A stretch of DNA of 64,000 bases from Thereva unica (Eukaryota; Arthropoda; Insecta; Diptera; Therevidae), in the NCBI GenBank assembly GCA_949987705.1, contig OX465281.1, positions 82,984,543 to 83,048,542 on the forward strand, written 5' to 3'. Below the pieces are notes generated by a model. That model saw only the letters and a program-made list of their open reading frames with translations. It was not told the origin of the DNA and did no database searches. Below, piece by piece: positions 1 through 8,904 of the stretch; within the stretch, counting starts at the first letter, position 1; each line of letters opens with the position of its first letter. The translations under genes and the position numbers were made by a program.

Positions 1-519
1 GGAGCTACAGGGTTGAAATTTGGACAGTGCATCCCTATAATGACGTGGACATCCACTAAGAGGCGATTACTCGAAATGCACCCCCAAAGGGGATGAAATG
101 GGGTTAACCCAAACCTCCGAAGCTGAAGGGCTGAAATTTTGACAGTGCATCCCTATAATCACGTAGAAATGAATGACTCGAAATTCACTTTATTTAATAT
201 TCATTTGTGATTTCTTCATAATTTCTTACATCCACGTAAATAGGCGAACAAACTTAACGAACGTTCGTCAAACCCTAAAATGTCACTTTTCTTGATGACA
301 TACATATACATGCCAATCTCTGCTTCAAAACTTGCAGATTTGTTGAGCAGAGGTGATATTCGCAGCAATTTGTTTACCATATTTATTAAAAAAATGCACT
401 ATAATAAACCCTTTTTAGGGATAATAACAGCTGACTTTTTTGTTGGTTTTTTTATGGAAAACATTGCACATAATAAACAGTTTTTAAAGGCGTTGCAAGG
501 CACGCGGGTTTTATGCTAG
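1..519 (+). mobile_element. Helitron 3'-terminal fragment, copy 1
   Basis: This is the 3' end of the Helitron whose complete copy lies at 47426..50984; 1..519 corresponds to 50466..50984 and the two look identical. It starts at the window edge inside the 118-bp satellite array. It then runs through the unique tail, including an identical 79-codon ORF at 280..519 that I do not regard as a gene. It ends with CTAG at 516..519 followed by T, as expected for a Helitron 3' end inserted between A and T. A weak hairpin (GCGT/ACGC) lies just upstream of the terminus. The flank after 519 differs from the flank of the other copy, so this is an independent insertion. Confidence 0.8.
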
Positions 520-617
520 TTTTAAATAAATAATTATTGGAAATAATTGAGGCAAATAGCCGACACTATATTTATGGAAATTTTTTTTTAAATTTTCTTT
601 ACCACGTAATTAACCAC

Positions 618-731
618 GGTGCGTTCAAAAACCTCCATGGTTAAACATAAACTTGCGTGGTTAAGTGATGTGATGTAGCATAACCACAGCTTACCTCGTG
701 GTTTACTATAGTAAGGTTTTTGAACGCGCTC
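618..731. mobile_element. Short TIR element (MITE-like)
   Basis: A left arm with GCGTTCAAAAACCT (about 621..634) is matched in inverted orientation by AGGTTTTTGAACGC (about 715..728). The roughly 85-bp interior contains repeated short pieces of GTGGTTA and its complement. The size and inverted arms fit a non-autonomous DNA transposon. A target duplication was not resolved and the family is unknown. Confidence 0.45.
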
Positions 732-1039
732 CTGATCTATTCAGTCTCGAGCCGTGAATTTACGGCACAAATGCACGCCGTATCCAGTCGGACCTGAAAA
801 CAAGGCACGAACTAAGTGCGAAAACCATCCACACCCGCATTCGCTTTTGTTCGTGAGCATTCACTCCGTGATTCTGGAGCCGCCTGAAGGCTCAAAAATA
901 TTGGGCGTAGGCGGTGACGGTGGCCGCCTGCGAGAGAATTCCCCATACTTTTAATTTCCCCGCGCCGCCTTTAAAGTTTTTTGTTGAGGGTGCTATGGTA
1001 AACTGGCGTCTTCGCCTGTGTGTCTGTACGGAATTATGA
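732..1039. other. Unassigned stretch, perhaps the 3' end or LTR of the BEL/Pao remnant
   Basis: No convincing coding signal. It lies directly downstream (in minus orientation) of the BEL/Pao integrase C-terminal fragment. It could therefore hold that element's 3' non-coding end or LTR, but no second LTR copy was found in the window. The 66-codon ORF at 754..954 is not recognised. Confidence 0.25.
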
Positions 1040-1290
1040 TGTCACCTGCATGCCAAGGCCGTGGTCTTTAGTGGAGAAATATGTTTTACTTAATTTAACC
1101 CAGTTTTCTAGCAATTTCCGTGTGTGATATTGTCCATCAGCTGCCATGGTTGTTTGTACAATGATCCCCTTAGGCCACGTACATATTTCTAGCGGATGTT
1201 TCATCCACGATGAGTCACCTTCCTTTAAGTTTTCTACTATTTGAGTCCATTTGGGACGACGATTTAATGTTGGTAGGTATTCTTTGACCC
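1040..1290 (-). pseudogene. BEL-1 integrase C-terminal fragment
   Basis: The minus strand reads KEYLPTLNRRPKW followed by about 50 residues of the type found after the BEL/Pao integrase core, including WPKGII and a KLLENWVKL-like end. The K-E-Y-L start joins directly to the S-N-Q-F-W-G-S-W-V stretch at 8533..8600 once RTE-A (1291..8532) is set aside. The 12-bp RTE-A target duplication copy occupies 1279..1290. Confidence 0.7.
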
Positions 1291-1299
1291 TTCTTCTTC

Positions 1300-1573
1300 T
1301 TAGATGGCTCTACAGCCCAATTCGAGCCTTGGCCTCCATCAGCTTCTTCCTCCAGACGTCTGTCTGCTCTGCAGCTTGTCTCCAGTCTTGTGTTGAGCAG
1401 TTTTGCTGCATCGGCCTTAACATTATCTTCCCACCGTAACCGTGGTTTGCCAACTGGTCTTTTGCCATCTGGTAGCAGATACAGGGCTTTTTTTGGTATC
1501 CTTGAGTCATCCATTCTTTGGACATGACCGGCCCAAAGTAAACGTAGTAGTTTGGCATGGGTCGAAAGTTTAC
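1300..1573 (-). pseudogene. RTE-A C-terminal domain
   Basis: The minus frame reads a LLRLLWAGHVQRMDDSRIPK motif followed by GKRPVGKPRLRWEDNV. This is the LxWxGHV..R and GRPxxRW signature at the C-terminus of RTE-type endonuclease/RT polyproteins. It ends near the (AAG)n tail. About 60 residues expected between the RT thumb (ending near 4425) and this domain are missing, in addition to the RTE-B insertion. Confidence 0.8.
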
Positions 1574-1602
1574 ATTCTTTGTATTCTTCTTCTTTAACGG
1601 CT

Positions 1603-1928
1603 CTACAACCGGGATCCGGTCCTGGCCTCACGCAACTGTTCTCTCCACCGGTCCTGATTCTGAGCCGATGTCATCCAGTTTGGCATCCCTAAACTCTGAG
1701 CGTCCTGGTCCACGCCATCCTTCCAGCGAAGGTTCGGCCTCCCTCGCTGTCGCACCCCGTAGGTCTTACCGCAGAGAACTTTCCGAGCAGGCCCATCTTC
1801 ACTCATACGAGCTAAATGCCCTGCCCACCGGAGCCTACCGAGCTTTATTTTCTTCACAACATCTATGTCGCAATAGCGCTCGTAGATCTCGTCATTGTAG
1901 AGTCTCCGGAATCGTCCTTCCTCACATT
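1603..1928 (-). pseudogene. RTE-B C-terminal domain
   Basis: The minus frame reads CEEGRFRRLYNDEIYERY, then LGRLRWAGHLARM and RQRGRPNLRWKDGV, ending REQLREARTGSRL. These are the standard RTE C-terminal motifs. The open frame continues upstream into the antisense of the SINE, which produces the GNRTRDLS-type artefact peptide and is not part of the protein. Confidence 0.8.
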
Positions 1929-2391
1929 GGGGGCCTCGGTAGCCTAAGGGGTAAGGCGACTGGCTACTATCCGAGAGGTCCCGAGTTCGATTCCCGGCCA
2001 GCCCCACGGTTCTTCGCCTTTTCCACTTTTCCACCTACATAACTTTCCTTCTTTCTTCTTCCCTCTTTACATTCCTGATTCCTTCTGTCATAGCCTTCTT
2101 TAGCCCCTCCCCGCTCCACCAAAGCGCATGTCATCGGTTGGTTGATAAGATTCAACTCGTTTCAGGAGGCTTAACACTCTCCAGCGAGTTGTTTCTCGAT
2201 GCCCCGATGTCAAAGTCGCAATAGTAATGGTTGGAAGTAGGTAGACTAAAAAATATCGCGGGTAGGTTGTGGCAGTTCCTTTCTTCCCCGACTAGAGCTG
2301 CTGTTCGACACTGCACTCTATTCGAATAAAATAGATTGTCGACAGTATAAAGGGCCTTTCCTGTGACTCTAGTCTTTCACATAAAAAAAAC
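1929..2391 (+). mobile_element. tRNA-derived SINE inserted in RTE-B
   Basis: The head at about 1930..2005 is tRNA-like. It has an acceptor-like GGGGCC/AGCCCC pairing, an A-box-like TAGCCTAAGGGG and a B-box GAGTTCGATTCCC (1983..1995). The body continues without coding signal to an A-run (CATAAAAAAAAC, about 2380..2391). RTE-B coding sequence is interrupted on both sides: LRRI ends at about 2392 and EEGRFRRL starts at 1928. A few residues are missing and no clear target duplication was found. The exact 3' limit is inferred from where RTE-B resumes. Confidence 0.65.
1930..2005 (+). ncRNA. tRNA-like SINE head (degenerate tRNA, pol III promoter boxes)
   Basis: The 76-nt segment has tRNA proportions, with D-arm-like GCC..GGC, T-arm TTCGATT loop and a partly paired acceptor. 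The anticodon stem pairs poorly and the T stem has a mismatch. Read with its position inside a retroelement, this is a SINE head rather than a working tRNA gene. Confidence 0.55.
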
Positions 2392-3300
2392 AATCCTCCG
2401 AAGTATTTTCCTCTCAAACACGCCCAAGAGGTTTGAGTGCTTTTTGCTAAGCACCCACGTTTCGGATGCCTATGTGAGAACGGGTAAGACCATCGTCTTA
2501 TAGGTATAGTAAAAGTTTAGACGTTATGGTTAGCTTTGTTGGCTTTTAGCAGTCGTGCGCGTATTTCTGGTTCCATGCTATTGTCGGCTGCTACTATTGA
2601 CCCAAGGTAGATAAATGACTTTACCACGTCAAACTCGTGTTCCGCTACCTTGATTGTGGGACCAATGTTAGGTGTTCTTGCAGACGAGGCCACCATGTAC
2701 TTTGTTTTGCTTTCGTTAATGTGCAGTCCCAGATTTCCTGCCGCTTGCTCAATCTGAGTGAAAGCTTCTTGTACAGCTGTTGTTGTTCTTCCAATGATGT
2801 CAATGTCGTCTGCGTAAGCCAGTAATTGGGTGGATTTGTGAAAGATTGTACCCCTAGATGTCACGCCCGAATCTCGGATCACTTTCTCCAACGCCAGGTT
2901 GAAAAGGCGGCAGGCCAGACCGTCCCCTTGTCGGTGTCCATTATAGATGTTGATTGGTCTGGACAGTGTTCCGGATACCTTTACTTGGCTTGACACATTG
3001 ATCATGGTCAACCTACATAGTCTTGTCAGTTTGTTGGGGATGCCGAATTCTCTCATGGCTTTGTAGAGTTCTACCCTGGTTTTGTACCGGACAGAGGATG
3101 CCTTTTCTCCAGTCTTCTGGCACCACTTCCTGCTCCCATACTTGCACAATTAATTCATGATTCGCTTGGTGTAATATAGGCCCTCCATATTTAACCAGCT
3201 CCGCTGCGATGCCGTCTGTACCCGAGGCCTTGTTGTTTTTGAGCCGGCTGATGGCTCTGCTAACTTCTTCTATGCTTGGTGGCGGCAGCATAGCATTGTC
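2392..3300 (-). pseudogene. RTE-B reverse transcriptase remnant
   Basis: In minus order it reads the N-terminal RT part (SGTDGIAAELVKYGG, about 3170..3240), then a junction with deletion, then HRQGDGLACRLFNLALE (motif B), LAYADDIDI (motif C) and YLGS. It continues past 2517 with an LPVLTYASETWVLSK-like stretch up to LRRI at 2392. Motif A is deleted, so the enzyme cannot be functional. Confidence 0.8.
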
Positions 3301-4413
3301 ATCAGATATTGGTGGAGCCTCCGAATCCTCACTTAGCTGGCCATTTAGCAATTCATGAAAGTGCTCTTTTCTTCGCTCCAAGATGCCTTTAGGATCGGTG
3401 ATCAGACTCCCTTCTTTGTCCTTGCAGTATGTGCAACGTGGTGTGAATTGCGTCATACTGCGGACTCTCCGCGCCTGGTGCGGCCGTCGTTCTCTGTTCT
3501 GTTCTAGCTCACAGAAAAGATTTTTTTCCCAGGCTTCCTTTTTTCGTCTGTGAATTCTTTTTTCTTCTTTTCTGAGCTCTTTATAGTTCTCTTCGCGTGC
3601 CCGTGTTCTCTGAGATTGCTGCATGGCTCGGTACGCAGCATTCTTAGGTTCAGTTGCCAGCTTGCATTCATTATCGAACCAGTCGTTCCGATATTTACGA
3701 CTTCTGCCTAAGATTGAATCAGCAGTACTAATGACAGTATTTTTAAGGCGGGTCCAGTTCTCGTCGACGCCCGGCATCTCATCCCCAGGACTTAGGGCGA
3801 GTTCTAATGCATGACCGTAGCTGTTTCTGGCCATTTCATTGCGTAGTGCAGCTGTGTTGATTCGAGCCTGATCAGTGGATACAAAGCTTTTCAGCGTTGT
3901 AATGCGCTCTCGCAGCACCATACCAACAAGATAGTGATCCGAGTCGAAGTTGACACCTCGGTACGTTCGTACCGTCATCAGACCCGAAAGGTGGTGGCGG
4001 TATATCAACACAATGATCTATTTGGTTGCGAGTGGCTCCATCAGGAGATACCCAGGTGGCTTTATGGATATCTTTACGCGCAAATCTAGTACTTGCAACG
4101 ACCAAGTTCTTACTTGCTGCCATCTTTACAACTCACTGTCCATTCTCATTAGTGTTTTCATGCAAGCTGTGGTTGCCGACATATTGCCTGTATATAGATT
4201 CCCGGCCTACTTTGGCGTTCAGATCTCCCAGTATGATTTTTACATCATACCTGAGCAGGCATTAAGTTCCCGTTCAACTAATTCGAAGAATTCTTCTTTA
4301 TCATCATCCGGGGACTCTTCTGTAGGTGCGTGAACGTTTATGAGGCTGATATTCTTAAATTTACCTCGCACACGAAGGGAGCATAGCCTTTCGTTTATTG
4401 CTTTGATTGCTTT
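3300..4413 (-). pseudogene. RTE-B endonuclease and linker remnant
   Basis: It holds NVHAPTEE, FARKDIHKATWVSPDG, RNQIDH and the DSDHYLV motif of the apurinic-type endonuclease, in two or three frames. A linker with DWFDNECKLA and a basic RRKKEAWEKNL helix follows. The start is truncated at the 4413 insertion boundary. Frameshifts near 4240 and near 4000 break it. Confidence 0.8.
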
Positions 4414-4424
4414 ATTCTTTGTAT

Positions 4425-5402
4425 AATTCGTACAATAACAAGTTTTGTACAATCTACAAGTTTTGTAGATTCTTATTTTAGTTTTTCTGTGGATGTCTCT
4501 GGATTTCATTACTGGCAGTAGTGAGAAGTATGTTCTTTTCACGGCTTTTATTCTTCTTTGTACGTCTATCGTTTCATCGTTGTCTTCACTGACTGTGGAC
4601 CCCAGGTAGTTAAATTGGTTTACCCGTTCAAAGTTATATTCCCCCAGGTGGTATTGTGGTTTCTTCTTCTTCTTTCCACCCTTGACTGAATTAGAATTTT
4701 GCTTTTTTCTGCGTTTATTTGCAGCCCTATATGTTTTGCTCCATCTTCTAATTCTGTGAATGTTTCTCTAAGGTATGACAGTGATCTTGCAAGGCAGTTA
4801 ATATCGTCGGAATATCCTGACAACTGTTTGGATTTGTTAAGCAGGGTTGCGTTCGCATCAATGTTAAACTTGCGAATTACTCCTTCTAGGCAGAGATTAA
4901 ATAACATGGGTGCCAGCCCATCGCCGTGCTTTAAGCCTTGCTTGACTGAGAAGGATTTCGTCAATTCTCCTTGTATTCTGACTGCATTTTCCATTGTCAT
5001 TTTTGTTAATTTTATTACCTTTACGGGGATGTTTAGGTCTAGCATTGTTGCATACATTTGCTCCCTGTCGATGCTGTCGTCTGGTTGTTTAAAGTCGATG
5101 AAAAGTTGATATACGTCAATGTTGTATTCCCAGCATTTCCGGAGGATTTGCCTTACTGTAAAAAGTTGATCCATTGTTGACCTATTTCTTCTGAATCCAG
5201 CTTGGTATTCACTGATTGCCGCTTCTGCGTAAGGTTCCAATCTGGCCTTAATTATATTGGTCATTATTTTATATACTGTGCTTAAAAGATATATGCCTCT
5301 ATAGTTTCCACAGTTGAATCTGTCCTCTTTCTTGTGTATTGGGCAGATAATGCTTTGGTCCCATTCTACAGGCATTTTTTCATTCCTCCATATAGTCCAG
5401 TA
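4425..5402 (-). pseudogene. RTE-A reverse transcriptase remnant
   Basis: A 251-codon open stretch (5375..4620) reads NYRGIYLLSTVYKI, FRRNRSTMDQLFTVRQI, FIDFKQPDDSI (motif A), VKQGLKHGDGLAPMLFN (motif B) and GYSDDIN (motif C). Motif A has PDD where AFD/AYD is usual, and motif C has S for A in YADD. The frame then shifts and continues to RTYFSLLPVMKSRDIHRKTK at about 4430..4540. The N-terminal fingers before MPVEWDQS are missing, replaced by the block at 5403..5924. Confidence 0.8.
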
Positions 5403-5924
5403 AATAGGTACTTTTACTTTGCGAAAAATACCGCACGCGATTTTCTTTTACCAAATGATTTTATATATTTTTATGAGCTTAAATTCAAAATGGCGTCATC
5501 CCCACCCTTATGCTTAACTCACAATGAAGGGAAACGCGTTTAATTCTATATCTCAGAAACTATGCATTTTACGACAAAAATGTATATAATCTTTTTTGTA
5601 GATAAATAAGTGATTTAACTTTTTTGTACAGATTTTTTTTCTAAAGTCAATATATTCGGAGTTATAGTGCATTAAACTTTGTATATCACTTTCTTTGCAC
5701 TATATTTCGTTAACGGTTAACCCGCCATAAAAAAACCTTCCTGAGACTTATAGAACACACAATTATCTATAATTTTTGCTATACTTATTTTTTACGTAGG
5801 GCTAATATTGCACGAGTTATAGTGATTTAAGTGTCGAAAAACGTGAATTAAAAAGTAGTTTTTTGCCAATGTCTTTTTAATTGCACGTTTTATTGCAAAA
5901 CTGTTTAAAAATTTTTTTGTACGC
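5403..5924. other. Unidentified AT-rich block interrupting RTE-A
   Basis: RTE-A coding sequence stops at about 5402 and resumes at about 5925 (WKEFFSERVWEIKSR, minus). Between them are about 520 bp of AT-rich sequence without ORFs. Both edges carry ACGCGATTTT in direct orientation (near 5430 and near 5920). No clear TIR was found. About 70 residues of RT are absent, so this is an insertion with deletion or a replacement. Confidence 0.4.
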
Positions 5925-6256
5925 GATTTTATTTCCCACACTCGCTCGCTAAAAAATTCCTTCCATCTTTTCTTTACATCTTCGCTGCCTGCGACTACTA
6001 TAGTGCCTTCTTTTGTTTACATATGCCGGAGGAGGGTTTGAAGCCTTTCTTGAAGAAGTTTACTTCCCTGTATGCTTCCCGTGTTTTCTTTTGGGCAAAG
6101 TTTTCCTCTGCTCTCAGTATGTGAATGTTGAGGAATTGCCGTTTCTTCTTCCTGCAGATGTTTTTTGCGGTTCTTGTTTCCTCGTATTTCAATTTCTTAC
6201 TCCTCGTCGGTCTCTCTATGTATATTTTCCTGTTTTTATTTCTGGCCTCTATAGCT
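5925..6256 (-). pseudogene. RTE-A endonuclease-RT linker
   Basis: The minus frame reads AIEARNKNRKIYIERPTRSK and a basic helix, then KKGFKPSSGICK. After a one-base shift it reads GSEDVKKRWKEFFSE. It joins the DDECKA end of the endonuclease part (7344 onward) once the TIR element 6257..7342 is removed. Confidence 0.75.
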
Positions 6257-7342
6257 GGGGCCAGTTCACGCAATTCGACACTCGACGTCGACATTGTCGA
6301 CATTAGTTTCAACGAGGATGAATTTGGGTTCACGTAAGTCGACGTGTCGAATGTCGTTTTCACAAAATAACTGACCCCAAAAAGTATGCAAAATCTCATG
6401 AAACCGCTATAATAATGCTGTTACTTTTGAAATTGTACATGCAGGAAGAGTTACACATAATATTAAACTTGAATTAATTAATTAAATAAACAAATTCATA
6501 ATAACATTTGAAAAACTTAACTCTGAATTTATTTTTGTACAATGTGGTTTTTCTAACCAAACTCTTCCTGGTGCAGTTTTATTTTTTAATTTTCGACTAT
6601 CACGTAGTTAATCTTTTTCTATTGCATTTCGCTTGTTCAAAACTGCAAGAAGTTTTGTTTGAATTTATTTCTTCTCTTGCAATTTTTCTTCAAGAATAAT
6701 GCGTGCTTTAGGAGATAAAAATGTCAATGATGCAGTAGCTGCTTGATCCGTAGGCTTAGATGGAATAATTTTGCTTCCACCCTTAGAATTTAAATCTGTT
6801 TATAAGCTAATGAATTCGGTTATTCATGAGACAATTTCTTGTAAAGGCCTATTTATCGCGGAAGGACATTCTGCATTTCTGCTGCCAGATTCAGGTCCAT
6901 ATAATCTCGCATGTGGGACACTTCTAAACATACTGTTAATATAACACTTTCTTCTAGTAGCGTTATATGAAAAACTTCATAAAATCCACAACCAGCCTTA
7001 GCAATTGAATTCTTATTTGTCACTAATGTTCTTTTGATGTTATATTTAAAACCTCGCCGTACCTAAAATATGTGTAATACAAATGTAATTTTTTTCTTTA
7101 TTTATGTGTGATACTTGTTGCTATCCATAATTTCTTATCTTCGGTCCGTTTGAATTTAATTTTTCAGGTAATTGGTACCACAACTAATTTTTTAACATAC
7201 ATATCAAAAGCAAAATTCGACACCAACTTTGGCGTCGAGAGGACACTTTTAAAACGGCAATCATAAAACGTCGACTTGCGTGAACCCAAAACGACGTTTA
7301 ACGCGTCGTTTTCAGTAGACGTCGAATTGCGTGAACTGGCCC
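6257..7342. mobile_element. Non-autonomous TIR DNA element in RTE-A
   Basis: The ends are inverted copies of GGGCCAGTTCACGCAATTCG (start 6257/6258, end 7342). A second inner inverted pair lies at 6324..6345 and 7268..7288 (TGGGTTCACG.AAGTCGACGT). The interior is AT-rich and has no transposase. It sits exactly between the DDECKA and AIEAR parts of RTE-A. A target duplication longer than 1-3 bp could not be fixed, so the superfamily is open. Confidence 0.75.
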
Positions 7343-7343
7343 T

Positions 7344-8310
7344 TGCTTTACATTCGTCGTCGTACCGGTCGCTGGCTCTGGCTGTGCGTTTGTAGCCTAC
7401 AGTTTCCTTCGTGACATCTGTCAGTATCGTCTTCAATCTTATCCATTTTCCCTCGACTTTGCCTTCATTATTTATATTTGGACCTATCCTTTCTGCTAGA
7501 GTTTCCTGATATCCTGTTCCTGCAGGCGCTCGACGTCGAATTTATTTTGTTTGCTGTTTCTTCTTTCTTGAGTATACAGCCGACATCTGAATCTAGCTTT
7601 AACTAGAAAGTGGTCCGATTCGCAATTTGCACCCCTACGTGTTCTTACTTGCAGGATACTGGAAGCTGCCCTTCTGTCTATGAGAATATGGTCTATTTGA
7701 TTGCAGTATCTTTCGCTGGGGGATTGCCATGTGTATTTGTGAATGTCCTTTCTTGGGAAATATGTTGAGCTGACTCTCATATTTTTACTCATTGCGAAAT
7801 CGATAACACGTTGTCCGTTATCGTTTAATGTTTCGTGGAGACTTTCCTTGCCAATGGTCAGTCTGTGCCAGTTCTCTCTTCCAATTTTGGCGTTGAGGTC
7901 TCTTATAACCATCTTGATGTCATTGGAGGGGCCATATCGTATGCGCGCTCAAGTTTATAATAGAAAGTGTCCTTTGTTGTGTCCGCTTTCTCCTCCGTCT
8001 CCGCATGTACGTTTATGATTGAGAGAGTAAAGAACTCGTTCGGAGTCGTATTGAGCATAATCGTTCACTGATTGGCTTGAACTCTACCACATTATCTATA
8101 ATTGACTTGTGTACTACGAAGCCACTCCTAAGTGATGTTCCCTTCCGCAGCTGTGGAATATCCTGTAGTTGCCAAGGTCCATTTTCCCGTCTCCTATCCA
8201 GCTGATCTCTTGTAACGCGAGTAATTTTTTATTTTATATCTGCTCACTTCGTCTAATAGTGACTTAACTGCTGCAGTTCTATACATACTTCGTGTATTCC
8301 ATGTTCCGAA
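7344..8310 (-). pseudogene. RTE-A endonuclease remnant
   Basis: It has DLNAKIGREN, YFPRKDIHKYTWQSPSE, NQIDHILIDRR and CESDHFLVKARF in one 138-codon open frame (7912..7496). Upstream in other frames are ISWIGDGK-like, GFVVH-like and SIINVHAETEEK stretches (8300..7990). These are the catalytic blocks of the APE-type endonuclease. Several frameshifts and stops are present. The C-terminal DDECKA end lies at about 7344..7370. Confidence 0.8.
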
Positions 8311-8532
8311 AATCATTTCCAGGTGCTGTTGCCGTAGTCGTTGCCGTTTTTCCCGTCCGTTCCGAGGCTTTGCTTCAGGTTTCTGATGTGTTTTTACAGG
8401 GTCCAGTAGTTAGCCCAACGCCCAACGGATATGGTGGACCAGCTATACTCCCGAGCACTGGGTACGTCCGTCGTCGGTTGGCTATCCAGGAGGCACCAGC
8501 GAGGAGGTGACGGTACAATTTTGCCCCCCCCC
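8311..8532 (-). other. RTE-A 5' region
   Basis: Sequence between the endonuclease start and the 12-bp target duplication. It has a translatable stretch reading GSIAGPPYPLGVGLTTGPCK in one minus frame. It may be 5' UTR or the start of the polyprotein. The G-run (C-run at 8524..8532 on the plus strand) lies exactly at the insertion boundary. Confidence 0.5.
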
Positions 8533-8643
8533 ATTCTTTGACCCAACTTCCCCAAAATTGATTTGACATCTCTTGAGCCACCCGTCAATTTTTCCTTAAG
8601 CATAGATCCTGTACATTAAACAAACCAGGGGACTTACTCCCAC
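8533..8643 (-). pseudogene. BEL-1 internal fragment between two nested insertions
   Basis: The minus strand reads LCLRKN and then AQEMSNQFWGSWVKE, the conserved SNQFW.RW.KEYL region of BEL/Pao integrase C-termini. It is bounded by the RTE-A target duplication (8533..8544) and the Jockey target duplication (8628..8643). Confidence 0.7.
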
Positions 8644-8904
8644 ACTCTCGTTCGAACTGTCGTGCAGGGAGGACGTGAAACTGCGAAAGCAAATTAATTG
8701 TCTTTTTTTAACGAATTAATTTACCCTCGAGAAAAATAAAAACAATAATTTTACTCTAGTGAGTAAGTGCCGTGTTAATAAAATAGTGCCGGCCCAAAAA
8801 AATAAAAAAAAAATTAAAAGAAAAAAAAAATAATAACTATTTAGAACTAAAAATAAATAAATTAAGTGAAAAGCGCAACGGACGCAAGGGAGTGGGCCAT
8901 AAGT

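Larger units (their letters stand above)
1585..4413 (-). mobile_element. RTE-clade LINE (RTE-B), inserted in RTE-A
   Basis: Both sides carry the 11-bp duplication ATTCTTTGTAT (1574..1584 and 4414..4424). The 3' end at 1585 has an AAG-rich tail like that of RTE-A, and the 3' terminal sequences of the two are recognisably related (TGTAGAGCC before the tail), so they are one family. The element is 5'-truncated inside the endonuclease (NVHAPTEE near 4340). Frameshifts lie near 4240 and 4000. Between VPEDWRKGILCPV and the ELYKAMREFGIPNKL stretch about 100 residues of RT, including catalytic motif A, are deleted. Motif C (YADDI) remains at about 2805..2820. Confidence 0.85.
1291..8532 (-). mobile_element. 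RTE-clade LINE (RTE-A), nested in BEL-1
   Basis: The element is flanked by perfect 12-bp target duplications ATTCTTTGACCC at 1279..1290 and 8533..8544. Its 3' end on the minus strand carries an (AAG)n tail (1291..1300), typical of RTE elements with short-repeat tails. Coding parts in minus order are endonuclease (about 8310..7344), linker (6256..5925), reverse transcriptase (5402..4425) and C-terminal domain (1573..1300). The span holds three interruptions: a TIR element (6257..7342), an unidentified block (5403..5924) and RTE-B (1585..4413). All coding parts carry frameshifts or stops, so the element is dead. Confidence 0.85.

Noticed and set aside
280..519. 79-codon ORF repeated exactly at 50745..50984
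   Set aside because: It is the AT-rich Helitron tail repeated in both copies; its stop codon lies in the CTAG terminus and no protein features are visible.
1930..2005. A functional tRNA gene
   Set aside because: Anticodon and T stems are mismatched and the segment is the head of a SINE inside a LINE.
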